From contig NZ_CP064030.1 of assembly GCF_016865235.1 (NCBI RefSeq), positions 2,604,001 to 2,668,000 of the forward strand: a stretch of 64,000 nucleotides of DNA, in the 5' to 3' direction. Position 1 is the first letter of the stretch. The number at the start of each line of letters is the position of its first letter. Shown in pieces: positions 35,172-42,822 of this stretch. A model generated the notes under the pieces. It was not told where the DNA came from. It made no database searches and worked only from the letters and a program-made list of their open reading frames with translations. The position numbers and the translations under genes are program-made. The DNA comes from Dyella caseinilytica (GTDB taxonomy: Bacteria > Pseudomonadota > Gammaproteobacteria > Xanthomonadales > Rhodanobacteraceae).

Positions 35172-35984
35172 ATGGCCCTGCTGCGCATCGTTCCTGGTCC
35201 GCCACTGGCCTCCATCATCGAGGCCATCTGGGACTGGGACATGCCGGCAAGCGAATTTCGCTACGAGCGTATTCTGCCGGACCCGTGCACCGGCCTGATC
35301 ATCAACCTGCTGGAAGATGAGACGCGCGTCTATCGCGATCACGATACGCGTCAATGCAGACGTGCCTCAGGGAGCGTGATCGGTGGTCCTTACCGGCAAA
35401 GCTGGATCATCGATACCGCCGAACAGGTGCGCGTAATCGGCGTGAATTTCCGCCCTGGTGGCGCGCATGCCCTGATCGGCCTGAGTGCGGAAGATCTCGC
35501 CCAGCGCGATATCAACCTTGAAGACATGTTCGGTGCACGCGCACACCAATTGCGGCAACGCCTGCTGGAAGCGGTGACGCCAGCGGAGCGGCTGGCGCTG
35601 ATGGAACAATGGCTGCGGCGACTGTCAGAACAACCCTCCTGGGATGCAACCATCCTGCATGCCGTTGCCACGCTGGCCCGCGTGCCGGATGTACCTTCCA
35701 TCGGACGCCTGCAACGTGACAGCGGTTATTCGGCACATCGTTTCGGGCTGCTGTTCCGCCGTCATGTCGGTATGACGGCCAAGCAATACGCGCGCCTGAT
35801 GCGTTTCCGTGCGGTGGTCGACATGGCCTATCCGGCACAGCAACTGGATTGGGCACGCATTGCTCTGGACGGTGGCTATTGCGACCAGGCGCATCTCAGT
35901 CATGAATTTCGCCGTTTCGCGGGTATCACACCCACCGAATTCGCCGCACTGCGCGGGCCTTATCTCAACCATTTGACGCTCTAA
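35172..35984 (+). CDS. AraC-family regulator with DUF6597-type N-terminal domain
   Basis: 270 residues. The N-terminal part (LASIIEAIWDWDMPA, RILPDPCTGLIINL, VIGVNFRPGGAHALIGLSAE) matches the DUF6597 sensor region found in many uncharacterised AraC regulators. The C-terminal AraC DNA-binding domain (about 165-265) includes LQRDSGYSAHRFGLLFRRHV and ALDGGYCDQAHLSHEFRRFA, then ITPTEF. The first HTH begins SIGRLQRDSGYS rather than the usual LA..... pattern, so it is degenerate. It starts 5 nt after the mechanosensitive channel gene, suggesting co-transcription. Targets unknown. Confidence 0.88.
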   Translation: MALLRIVPGPPLASIIEAIWDWDMPASEFRYERILPDPCTGLIINLLEDETRVYRDHDTRQCRRASGSVIGGPYRQSWIIDTAEQVRVIGVNFRPGGAHALIGLSAEDLAQRDINLEDMFGARAHQLRQRLLEAVTPAERLALMEQWLRRLSEQPSWDATILHAVATLARVPDVPSIGRLQRDSGYSAHRFGLLFRRHVGMTAKQYARLMRFRAVVDMAYPAQQLDWARIALDGGYCDQAHLSHEFRRFAGITPTEFAALRGPYLNHLTL

Positions 35985-35986
35985 GC

Positions 35987-36010
35987 CATTCCCGCGAAGG
36001 CCGGAACGAC
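35987..36010. repeat. Degenerate REP-like element
   Basis: ATTCCCGCGAAGG then CCGGAACGAC directly after the AraC stop. It matches half of the palindromes at 25477 and 18341 but with decayed symmetry. Confidence 0.4.
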
Positions 36011-36129
36011 GGTGTGGCAATGGCGGTATCCCAAGGCGCGCTGCACTTCACATGGTTCAAAAAAATCTACAAGACGCCATCACGCCGCAGGCTTAGGCTA
36101 TCCCCACCTTCCCGACGAGATGCCTTGCC

Positions 36130-36555
36130 ATGAGCAACCCTGTACACGGCAGCACCATCATCCCTGGCATGCGCTATCGCAACGCCCACGCCGCCATCGA
36201 CTGGCTGTGCAAGGCCTTCGGCTTTGAAAAGCATGCCGTCTACGAAGATGACAAGGGCCGAGTCATGCATGCCCAGCTGATCTACGGTGCAGGCATGATC
36301 ATGCTCAGCGATGTCAGCCAGGATGGTTTTGGCCAGCATATGGCGCAGCCTGATGAGGTCCATGGGCGTGAAACGCAATGCGCTTACATCACCGCGACCG
36401 ACTGCAAGGCGCATTACGAGCGCGCCAAGGCGGCTGGCGCCGTGATCATCGACGATTATGCGGAGAAGGATTACGGCGGTGCCGGCTACAGCTGCCGCGA
36501 TCCAGAAGGCCACCTCTGGTCGGTTGGCAGTTACGATCCGTGGCATACGCCATAA
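36130..36555 (+). CDS. VOC (glyoxalase/bleomycin-resistance fold) protein
   Basis: 141 residues with two beta-alpha-beta-beta-beta halves typical of the VOC superfamily. The N-terminal motif is IPGMRYRNAHAAIDWLCKAF, followed by GFEKHAVYEDDKGRVMHAQL and GAGMIMLSD. The C-terminal half ends DPEGHLWSVGSYDPW, the usual DPxGHxW signature, close to PhnB-like and YdfO-like proteins. The substrate is unknown. It ends at a bidirectional-looking terminator shared with the convergent DUF3761 gene. Confidence 0.88.
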   Translation: MSNPVHGSTIIPGMRYRNAHAAIDWLCKAFGFEKHAVYEDDKGRVMHAQLIYGAGMIMLSDVSQDGFGQHMAQPDEVHGRETQCAYITATDCKAHYERAKAAGAVIIDDYAEKDYGGAGYSCRDPEGHLWSVGSYDPWHTP

Positions 36556-36584
36556 AAAAACGGGCCGATATGCACCGGCCCGTT
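36554..36584 (-). terminator. Terminator between the VOC gene and the DUF3761 gene
   Basis: Stem AACGGGCCG / CGGCCCGTT (36559-36567 with 36576-36584). On the minus strand it is followed by a run of T (the A-run at 36554-36560), so it terminates the minus-strand gene. The hairpin may also stop the plus-strand VOC transcript. Confidence 0.85.
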
Positions 36585-36612
36585 GTCGAAATCTACCCGT
36601 TGTTACGTCGTA

Positions 36613-37098
36613 TTACGAACACTTCTCGCCTTTGGCAGCGTGATAACCGGCGGCTTGCGCATCCGACGTGCTCATGTACTTGCCTTGCTTGGTGGTGCCA
36701 TACCACTTGCTACCCTGGCAGTGATAAGCCTTGGTCTTGGAAGCGGTATTGACCCACACCTGGCCAGGACCGCCACCCGCTGCCGGCGTGGCAGCCGGAG
36801 CGGACTTCGAAGCGGCCGCAGTCTTGCCGCTCGCAGCAGCGGCTGCGGGAGCCGCAGCGGCGGCGGAAGAAGCGGACGTATTGCTGGTTGCGCTGGAACC
36901 GGTGGAGCCGCTCGCCGACTTGTTGATGCCCTTGTGCCCGCGGCAGGCGCCCTTGGTGGTCGCGACGGTCTGCGTGGTGCCGTCGTTGCAGGTTACGGTG
37001 GTGCTGCTACCGGCGGCCGGCGCGGCTGACTGCGCATAGACACCCGGGGCAGCCATGAATGCGGCCGCCAATACTGCGATCAACCCAAATGATTTCAT
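36613..37098 (-). CDS. Secreted DUF3761-like protein with Ala/Ser-rich linker
   Basis: 161 residues from the ATG at 37098, preceded by GGAGGGA. A signal peptide (SFGLIAVLAAAFMAAPGVYA) precedes a small Cys-containing motif, VTCNDGTTQTVATTKGACRG HKGI, typical of DUF3761. A flexible Ala/Ser/Thr/Lys linker (about 75-120) follows, then a C-terminal unit: GQVWVNTASKTKAYHCQGSK, WYGTTKQGKYMS, HAAKGEKCS, again with paired Cys. Probably periplasmic or secreted; function unknown. An in-frame extension to 37197 has no ribosome site. A 180-bp gap separates it from the esterase gene. Confidence 0.8.
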   Translation of the reverse strand: MKSFGLIAVLAAAFMAAPGVYAQSAAPAAGSSTTVTCNDGTTQTVATTKGACRGHKGINKSASGSTGSSATSNTSASSAAAAAPAAAAASGKTAAASKSAPAATPAAGGGPGQVWVNTASKTKAYHCQGSKWYGTTKQGKYMSTSDAQAAGYHAAKGEKCS

Positions 37099-37277
37099 TG
37101 TGATTCCCTCCAGCTTGAAATGCCCCGATACAGGAAGCGCGCCGCCCTTGATGAACGGGGTTCCCGCTGCCGCCTCAGCATGAGACGACACTCCCAAACG
37201 CCAGTCACCAGCAGCGTTTGCGGCGGTAACTATGCCTGAAAATCAGGTTAGCTGACACGCCGCAGGGCAAAATTCCG

Positions 37278-38924
37278 TCACGGCTTGGCGGATTGGCTTA
37301 CAGGAGATTTCAGCTTGGCGTCCGGCCGGGCTACAGCGTACATGGCCCAGCTGATCGATTTGAGCAGGCCATAAGGATCATCACCTTCCTTATACAAATC
37401 GAAATGGGTGCGGCCAGGTATGAAGCGGATGTCAGAGTTCGCCTGCAGGCCATCCAGTACGGCCTTCAGGCGATGGGCCGCGCCATCCAGATAGAAGGTG
37501 TCGGCGGTGCCCACATAAAGGTGGATCTTTCCATCCAGGTCCGGCTTCAGTGCTGGCCAGTTGTCCTGCAGCCGATGGGCAATGTCGTAATGGTCGCGCC
37601 AATAGGCCACCACTGACGGATCGACGTCGCCGGTATCACGATTGAACATCTGCTCCGGCCGGCCATCCTTGTCGCGCGGCGAGAACACCCATTCAAACGA
37701 CGCCATCTGCCCGCCGTAAGGGCCGATCACCTGCTCCATCTTTGCGAACTGTTCGAAGGTGCCCAACACCTTGCCTTGATCGCGCACCAAGGGCCACGGT
37801 GTGCCGTCCGGCTTGTGATAGACATTGGCATGCGGCGCGTACAGATCCGGACCGGTGAAATCGTGAAAGTCGCTGGGATCGGGCGAGGTCGACCACGTGC
37901 CGCCGAAGACCTTCGGATAGCGCGTCTGCAGCCACAGCGTCGCCCAGCCACCGGAAGAGTGACCATTGAGGAAGCGGCCACTTACATCCGCGTCCATCTT
38001 GTAATGCGCTTCCAGGTAGGGAATCAGCTCGGTGGTGAGCGCTTGTCCCCAGGGCCCGTTGTTCACGGAATCGGCAAACTCGTGCGTGCCGGTAGCACTG
38101 GATTCGTCGAGGAACACCCAGATCATCGGCGGCATCTGCCCACTGACCATGCCGTTTTCGACATACGCCATCATGCGTGCGAAGCGATCGATGTTGCCGC
38201 CAAATCCGTGCGTTTCATACACGACGGGGTAACGTTTGTCTGCCGACGCGTCATAACCCGGCGGCAGCAACACTCGCGCGAACATGTGGATCGGACGCCC
38301 CCAAAATGCCGAGAGCGACGGGCTGGTGAAGTCGACCGGTTGCGAATGATCGCGTGCAGCAATCGCCCCCTGGCGCAATGCCTGTGGCATGGAATCCGGC
38401 AATTGCCATGGATCGTGGCTCGGCACCGTCTCATCGAGCGTCAGCGTGGGTATGCCGTTGCTCGGCAGATGCACCGTCACAACGTTGCTAAGGACATCAC
38501 CGGCGCTGCGTCCCAGATAGTTGTAGTTGTGATGCACGTCCAGCACAGCCTGTACGACATAGTCACCTGGCGGCAGTTTCGACCATGCCGAGGGGAACGC
38601 CTGCCGGTCGGCATCGATATCGATCATCTGCCCCGGTGCAATACGGTCCACATCGTCGTCGGCGATCGCGGTCTGGCTGGAACGGAACGGGTTGGCGTCG
38701 ACTTCCGTCACTGCACCACCCTTCGCCTCAGCCTTCGCGGTTGCCGCATCCATCGCAAACAACAGCAAGCGGCCTGACAAAGGCTGTGCTTCATTCGCGC
38801 CAAGTTGCACGTGGAAGAAACGATGCGTCGGAACGCTTTGCACATCCGGTCGTGCCCAAACGCCGACGCCACCCAGCACACCGAGGCCAAGCAGCGCAGT
38901 TAAAGCAAGTTGACGGTGACGCAT
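37278..38924 (-). CDS. Exported alpha/beta-hydrolase (esterase D-like)
   Basis: 548 residues from the ATG at 38924 (GGGGAAAT upstream). An N-terminal signal or anchor (LALTALLGLGVLGGVGVWA) and a beta-rich N-terminal region (about 30-170, EVDANPFRSSQTAIADDDVD) precede the hydrolase domain. The nucleophile elbow is LNGHSSGGWATLWLQTRYP (Ser of GHSSGG), the oxyanion region is YPVVYETHGFGGNIDRF and the late His is in GRTHFDLYKEGDDPYG. It resembles putative esterases of the enterochelin-esterase/esterase D group. The substrate is not known. It is followed on its upstream side by a REP-like palindrome and another exported hydrolase in the same direction. Confidence 0.87.
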   Translation of the reverse strand: MRHRQLALTALLGLGVLGGVGVWARPDVQSVPTHRFFHVQLGANEAQPLSGRLLLFAMDAATAKAEAKGGAVTEVDANPFRSSQTAIADDDVDRIAPGQMIDIDADRQAFPSAWSKLPPGDYVVQAVLDVHHNYNYLGRSAGDVLSNVVTVHLPSNGIPTLTLDETVPSHDPWQLPDSMPQALRQGAIAARDHSQPVDFTSPSLSAFWGRPIHMFARVLLPPGYDASADKRYPVVYETHGFGGNIDRFARMMAYVENGMVSGQMPPMIWVFLDESSATGTHEFADSVNNGPWGQALTTELIPYLEAHYKMDADVSGRFLNGHSSGGWATLWLQTRYPKVFGGTWSTSPDPSDFHDFTGPDLYAPHANVYHKPDGTPWPLVRDQGKVLGTFEQFAKMEQVIGPYGGQMASFEWVFSPRDKDGRPEQMFNRDTGDVDPSVVAYWRDHYDIAHRLQDNWPALKPDLDGKIHLYVGTADTFYLDGAAHRLKAVLDGLQANSDIRFIPGRTHFDLYKEGDDPYGLLKSISWAMYAVARPDAKLKSPVSQSAKP

Positions 38925-38972
38925 GAATATTTCCCCATGGATTCGCACAACACTTTGCCAAATTATCTCAAC

Positions 38973-39002
38973 CCGTCGTCCCGACCTGCGCCGGGACGAC
39001 GG
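38973..39002. repeat. REP-like palindrome
   Basis: CCGTCGTCCCG / CGGGACGACGG, a perfect 11-bp stem with an 8-nt loop, in the 106-bp gap between two exported hydrolase genes. It belongs to the family at 18341, 25477 and 57931, with CGTC replacing TCAT. Confidence 0.7.
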
Positions 39003-39030
39003 CCAATGTAGCAACACGCGAGCTCAAGAC

Positions 39031-40713
39031 TTACTCCGCCTTTGCCTCCGCATCCTTCAGCGGCACCAATCGCAGATCCTGGAAATCAAAACTGAAATCG
39101 GTCAGCGGCGAGATCGGTTCCATACGCACTTCGCGCACGTGCCCATCCACATCAAGCGCAAAGTTGACGAAAGCATCGGCGTTCAAGGCTCGATCGTCCC
39201 AGCGCACGATAAAGGTATCGTGCTGCCAGGGTTCCATCGTCCCGACCAGCTGCTTGGTCTTGCTGAAACGCAGGCGCAACTTGCCACCTTCGTTGCTGAT
39301 GATGATGTCGCCGTACCACGGATCGCGATAGGTACCCGCATAGTTGGCCAGCGGCAGCGATGGTTTGCTGTTCGGATCGCGCGCAGCTTCGTGCTTCTTC
39401 CAGCTATCGTCTGAATCACCGTGCGCGTGCTGCACCGCCTTGTCGTAGATAGCGGCCCAATCCGTTTTGCTACCGGGATTGAGGTAGGCATCAAGCACGC
39501 GGTAAGTGACCGCATTGAACGCGGCACCGGATTCCTGGTTGGTAAGCACCACGACGCCAAGCTTCTGCCCCGGCACCAGGGTCACGCGCGAGACCATGCC
39601 AGGCCAGCCGCCGGTATGCCATACCAGCTTCTGGCCGTGGTAATCGCTGAGGAACCAGCCCTCACCGTAGCCGGAAAAATTCGGCATCAGTGGCTGCAGT
39701 TCGGGAACCGGGGGTTTGCTGACCGGAATGGGCGTCAGCATCGTCCACATCTGGTTCTGACTATCCTGCGAGAACAGCCGGCGCGACTTGCCGTCCGCGC
39801 CGTTGCCCGGCAGCTCGCCACCGGCCAGTTGCACATTCATCCATTTGGCCAGGTCATGCACGCTGGCATAGATGCCGCCCGCGCCCGGATCATTGAGCCA
39901 GGCCATCGGCGGCACCGGTTTCAGATCTTTGAAATCGTACAGCGCGTGGCCCGTCGCATAGTCCATGCCCGGCTTCAGATAGGTCATGTCGACCAGCGAC
40001 TCATCCATGCCGACCGGCTTGAAAATGTGCTCGCGAAGGTATTGGGCATACGACTGGCCGGATACCTTCTCGATGATCAGCGTGGCGACGGCGAACAGAA
40101 TGTTGTCGTAGGCATAGTGGCTGCGGAAGCCGTTGGTCAACGGCACCTTGGCCAGGCGCTCCACCACATCCCTGGTGGTATAGCTGGTCGGCGGCCAGTA
40201 CAGCAGGTCGCCCGCACCCAGGCTCAGGCCGCTGCGATGCGCCAGCAGATCACGCACGCGCATCTCGTGCGTCACATAGGGATCGGACATCTGGAACCAC
40301 GGCAGATAATCCGTAACCCGTCCATCCATATCCAGCTTGCCCTGCTCGGCCAGCATCTGCAGCGCTGCGGCAGTGAACGCCTTGGTATTGGAGGCGATCG
40401 CGAACAGCGTATGTGCATCCACCTTGTCCGGCTTGCCGGTTTCGCGCAGGCCATAGCCCTTCTCGAACACCACCTTGCCATCCTTCACGATCGCCACGGC
40501 GATGCCGGGTACGTTGAAGGTCTTGCGCACGCCGTCGACGTACGCGTCGAAGTCCTGCAGCATGGGCGGCAAGCTGGCCTGCTCCGCTTGTTGCGCGGCC
40601 GGTGTTGCGGCCTGTTCGGGAGCGGCCGGCATGGACCACGCCGGCACGGCCGAGGCAAACACCAGCAACGCGCTGCATCCGGCCAAACGCAAGGACAAGG
40701 GTGAAAGGGGCAT
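39031..40713 (-). CDS. Exported serine hydrolase, beta-lactamase/penicillin-binding fold (class C-like)
   Basis: 560 residues from the ATG at 40713 (AGGA upstream). A signal peptide (SLRLAGCSALLVFASAVPAW) precedes the catalytic domain. SxxK is SNTK (about 108-111), YxN is YDN within HYAYDNILFA (about 202-204) and the KTG equivalent is HTG in WHTGGWPGMVSRV (about 366-368). The last 110 residues form a DUF3471-type lipocalin-like tail (LANYAGTYRDPWYGDIIISN). The family includes D-aminopeptidases, esterases and AmpC relatives; HTG instead of KTG is usual for the esterase/peptidase members, so antibiotic hydrolysis is not implied. Confidence 0.9.
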   Translation of the reverse strand: MPLSPLSLRLAGCSALLVFASAVPAWSMPAAPEQAATPAAQQAEQASLPPMLQDFDAYVDGVRKTFNVPGIAVAIVKDGKVVFEKGYGLRETGKPDKVDAHTLFAIASNTKAFTAAALQMLAEQGKLDMDGRVTDYLPWFQMSDPYVTHEMRVRDLLAHRSGLSLGAGDLLYWPPTSYTTRDVVERLAKVPLTNGFRSHYAYDNILFAVATLIIEKVSGQSYAQYLREHIFKPVGMDESLVDMTYLKPGMDYATGHALYDFKDLKPVPPMAWLNDPGAGGIYASVHDLAKWMNVQLAGGELPGNGADGKSRRLFSQDSQNQMWTMLTPIPVSKPPVPELQPLMPNFSGYGEGWFLSDYHGQKLVWHTGGWPGMVSRVTLVPGQKLGVVVLTNQESGAAFNAVTYRVLDAYLNPGSKTDWAAIYDKAVQHAHGDSDDSWKKHEAARDPNSKPSLPLANYAGTYRDPWYGDIIISNEGGKLRLRFSKTKQLVGTMEPWQHDTFIVRWDDRALNADAFVNFALDVDGHVREVRMEPISPLTDFSFDFQDLRLVPLKDAEAKAE

Positions 40714-40959
40714 GAGGATTCCTGGCAAAACAAAGCCGCAGTCTAGCTTGCCTGCTGTGCTCGGTAACCAGCGCCGGAAGTCACGCAAAACGCGTCGCAC
40801 TGCAGCAGGCGGCGAGCAGGTCGATGGCTACGCGGCTGCCCGTAGCGGAACGCATCACCTATCGACAAGCTTGCCTGCGTGATGCCTGCGCGAACTCAAC
40901 CATGCAAATACTTGCCGCGGAACGCACTACACTGCGCTATCGCAAGCAAGGAGTCCGCG

Positions 40960-41388
40960 ATGTCGAGTTCACGTCTCATTCCCCTGTTGCTGCTGGTCAT
41001 CCTGGCCGGCGCGCTGATCTATTGGAACCGTCACCCGGCCCAGCCGCCGGACATGGTTGCAAATGGGAATGTCACGTTACCCAAGGACAATTGCCCCGCC
41101 GCGGGCGCGAACCTGCCTTCCTTCATGCCGCCGGAGGCCTGCGATACGCTGGTGCGCATCATGCACAACGGTCCGTTCCCGTACTCCCAGGACGGCGCGG
41201 TGTTCGGTAATTACGAGGGCTTGCTGCCGCAGGAGCCGCGCGGTTTCTATCACGAATACACCGTCGACACGCCGGACGCACGCAACCGCGGCACACGGCG
41301 CATCATCACCGGCGGCACGCCGCCGACAGTCTTGTATTACACCGGCGATCACTACCACAGCTTCCAGCCTTTCCAGGTGCGCCCATGA
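40960..41388 (+). CDS. Exported barnase-like ribonuclease (N1/T1 family)
   Basis: 142 residues from the ATG at 40960 (AAGGAG 7 nt upstream). An N-terminal hydrophobic segment (RLIPLLLLVILAGALIYW) acts as signal or anchor, followed by a microbial RNase domain. Barnase catalytic residues can be matched: Glu in FYHEYTVDTP (about E99), Arg in RGTRRIITGG (about R110 and R114) and His in TGDHYHSF (about H131). It cleaves single-stranded RNA after purines in characterised relatives. The last four bases overlap the barstar gene (ATGA), the classic toxin-inhibitor arrangement. No start candidate upstream at 40879 has a ribosome site. Confidence 0.93.
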   Translation: MSSSRLIPLLLLVILAGALIYWNRHPAQPPDMVANGNVTLPKDNCPAAGANLPSFMPPEACDTLVRIMHNGPFPYSQDGAVFGNYEGLLPQEPRGFYHEYTVDTPDARNRGTRRIITGGTPPTVLYYTGDHYHSFQPFQVRP

Positions 41389-41822
41389 GCGCAGAAGGCT
41401 CCCTCGATCTGACTCAGGCGCATGATGGCGGCGTGTATTTTGTCGAGGCTGCCGATCTCGACGCGCTTGCTACCGCGGCCAAGGAAGGTCATCTGTACGT
41501 TTGCCGTGCCGATCTGGCCGGCTGCCACGACAAGAGCGAATTGCTCAAGCGCCTGGCCGCGGCACTGAAGCTGCCATCCGGTTTTGGTCACAACTGGGAT
41601 GCCCTGCTGGACAGCCTGCGCGATCTCGGCTGGCTGCATGGCGTGGGCCATGCGTTGCTGCTGGATCACGCTAACGATCTACGCCAGGCCGCGCTTAAGG
41701 ACTTCGACACACTGCTCAGCATCCTGCACGAATCGGCCAGTTTTGCCATGGATCAGAACCGTCCGTTCTTTGCATTCCTGAGCCTGCCCGAACATCCCAT
41801 CGCCTTGCCTACTCATCGCTAA
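41385..41822 (+). CDS. Barstar-family RNase inhibitor
   Basis: 145 residues. The barstar core is visible: the strand HLYVCRADLAGCHDKSELL, the helix LKRLAAALKLP, then FGHNWDALLDSLRDLGW, where the WD pair corresponds to the barstar W38-D39 region whose Asp plugs the barnase active site. The C-terminal strand is PFFAFLSL. A cytoplasmic inhibitor paired with an exported RNase protects the producer before export. Translation is coupled to the RNase by a 4-base overlap. Confidence 0.93.
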   Translation: MSAEGSLDLTQAHDGGVYFVEAADLDALATAAKEGHLYVCRADLAGCHDKSELLKRLAAALKLPSGFGHNWDALLDSLRDLGWLHGVGHALLLDHANDLRQAALKDFDTLLSILHESASFAMDQNRPFFAFLSLPEHPIALPTHR

Positions 41823-41827
41823 TAAAT

Positions 41828-42043
41828 ATGCAGCACATCGATTTTGAACTCGAAGGCGACTACGTCGAACTCAACCAGCTGCTGAAGCTGGCTGGCCTGT
41901 GTGACAGCGGCGGCCAAGGCAAGCAGATTGTCGCCAGCGGCGCGGTTTACGTGGATGGCCAACAGGAATTGCGCAAGACCTGCAAGATCCACGCAGGGCA
42001 AACCGTGCAACTGGATGATGTGGCGATCCGGGTACAGGGCTAA
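41828..42043 (+). CDS. Small S4-domain RNA-binding protein (YbcJ-like)
   Basis: 71 residues forming essentially one S4 domain: YVELNQLLKLAGLCDSGGQG, KQIVASGAVYVDGQQELRKT, CKIHAGQTVQLD. YbcJ-type proteins are small, of unclear role, with suggested ribosome or RNA association. It starts 5 nt after the barstar stop, so it belongs to the RNase-inhibitor transcription unit. Whether the three proteins work together is unknown. Confidence 0.9.
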   Translation: MQHIDFELEGDYVELNQLLKLAGLCDSGGQGKQIVASGAVYVDGQQELRKTCKIHAGQTVQLDDVAIRVQG

Positions 42044-42112
42044 GCGCCATCGGGAGTAACCTCCGGGTCAGTACGGGCGAATACCAGGCATCAGCGTGCC
42101 TTTGGAGGCTCT

Positions 42113-42796
42113 GTGAAACCGCTCCGATTGATCTATGCATTCGCCCTTGGCAGCCTGACTGCCTGTACCGCCGTGGCCGGCAACGCCAACCTTCCAGACC
42201 CCAGCCTCGATGCACCCAAGACCACGTCGCACAGCACGGAAACCGCTGTGCTGTCTGGTGGTTGCTTCTGGGGCATGCAGTCCGTGTTCGAGCATGTGCG
42301 GGGGGTTCGGCAGGTCTGGGCTGGTTACAGCGGCGGCGACGCCAGCACCGCCCATTACGACGATGTCAGCGAGGGCAACACCGGCCATGCTGAGTCGGTA
42401 AAGATTGCTTTCGACCCTGCAGTGATCAGCTACGGTCAGCTGCTGAAAATCTATTTCGCGGTCGCGCATGACCCGACTGAACTCAATCGGCAAGGGCCGG
42501 ATGCCGGTACGCAATACCGCTCCGAGATTTTCTATGCCGACGCGGAGCAGCAGAAGATTGCGCGAGCTTACGTTGCACAGCTCGACGCTGACAAAGTCTT
42601 CGACTCGTCCATCGTGACGCTGGTACAACCGCTAAAGGCGTTCTATCCGGCTGAGTCCTATCATCAGGATTACGCACGCAATCATCCAGATGACGCCTAT
42701 ATCGTGATCAACGATGCGCCGAAAGTGGCGAGGTTGAAGCAACTGTATCCCGCGCTGTATCAACCAGAGCAGCAAGTGGTCGACGTACAACTCTAG
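42113..42796 (+). CDS. msrA: Peptide methionine sulfoxide reductase A, lipoprotein form
   Basis: 227 residues from a GTG at 42113 with GGAGG upstream. The signal sequence ends in a lipobox LTAC (Cys18), predicting an envelope lipoprotein. The MsrA active site is GGCFWGMQSVFEHV (catalytic Cys about 51), followed by WAGYSGGDASTAHYDDV, GHAESVKIAFDP and QYRSEIFYAD. It reduces methionine-S-sulfoxide in proteins, here probably in the periplasm. A 26-bp gap separates it from the convergent GGDEF/EAL gene, with no clear terminator seen. Confidence 0.95.
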   Translation: MKPLRLIYAFALGSLTACTAVAGNANLPDPSLDAPKTTSHSTETAVLSGGCFWGMQSVFEHVRGVRQVWAGYSGGDASTAHYDDVSEGNTGHAESVKIAFDPAVISYGQLLKIYFAVAHDPTELNRQGPDAGTQYRSEIFYADAEQQKIARAYVAQLDADKVFDSSIVTLVQPLKAFYPAESYHQDYARNHPDDAYIVINDAPKVARLKQLYPALYQPEQQVVDVQL

Positions 42797-42822
42797 GTTG
42801 AACCAGCCGTGCAGGTTGCCCC

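Noticed and set aside
37776..38777. 333-codon plus-strand frame opposite the esterase
   Set aside because: Antisense shadow; the minus-strand frame has signal peptide, nucleophile elbow and His motif.
39421..40704. 427-codon plus-strand frame opposite the serine hydrolase
   Set aside because: Antisense shadow; SNTK, YDN and HTGG motifs are all on the minus strand.
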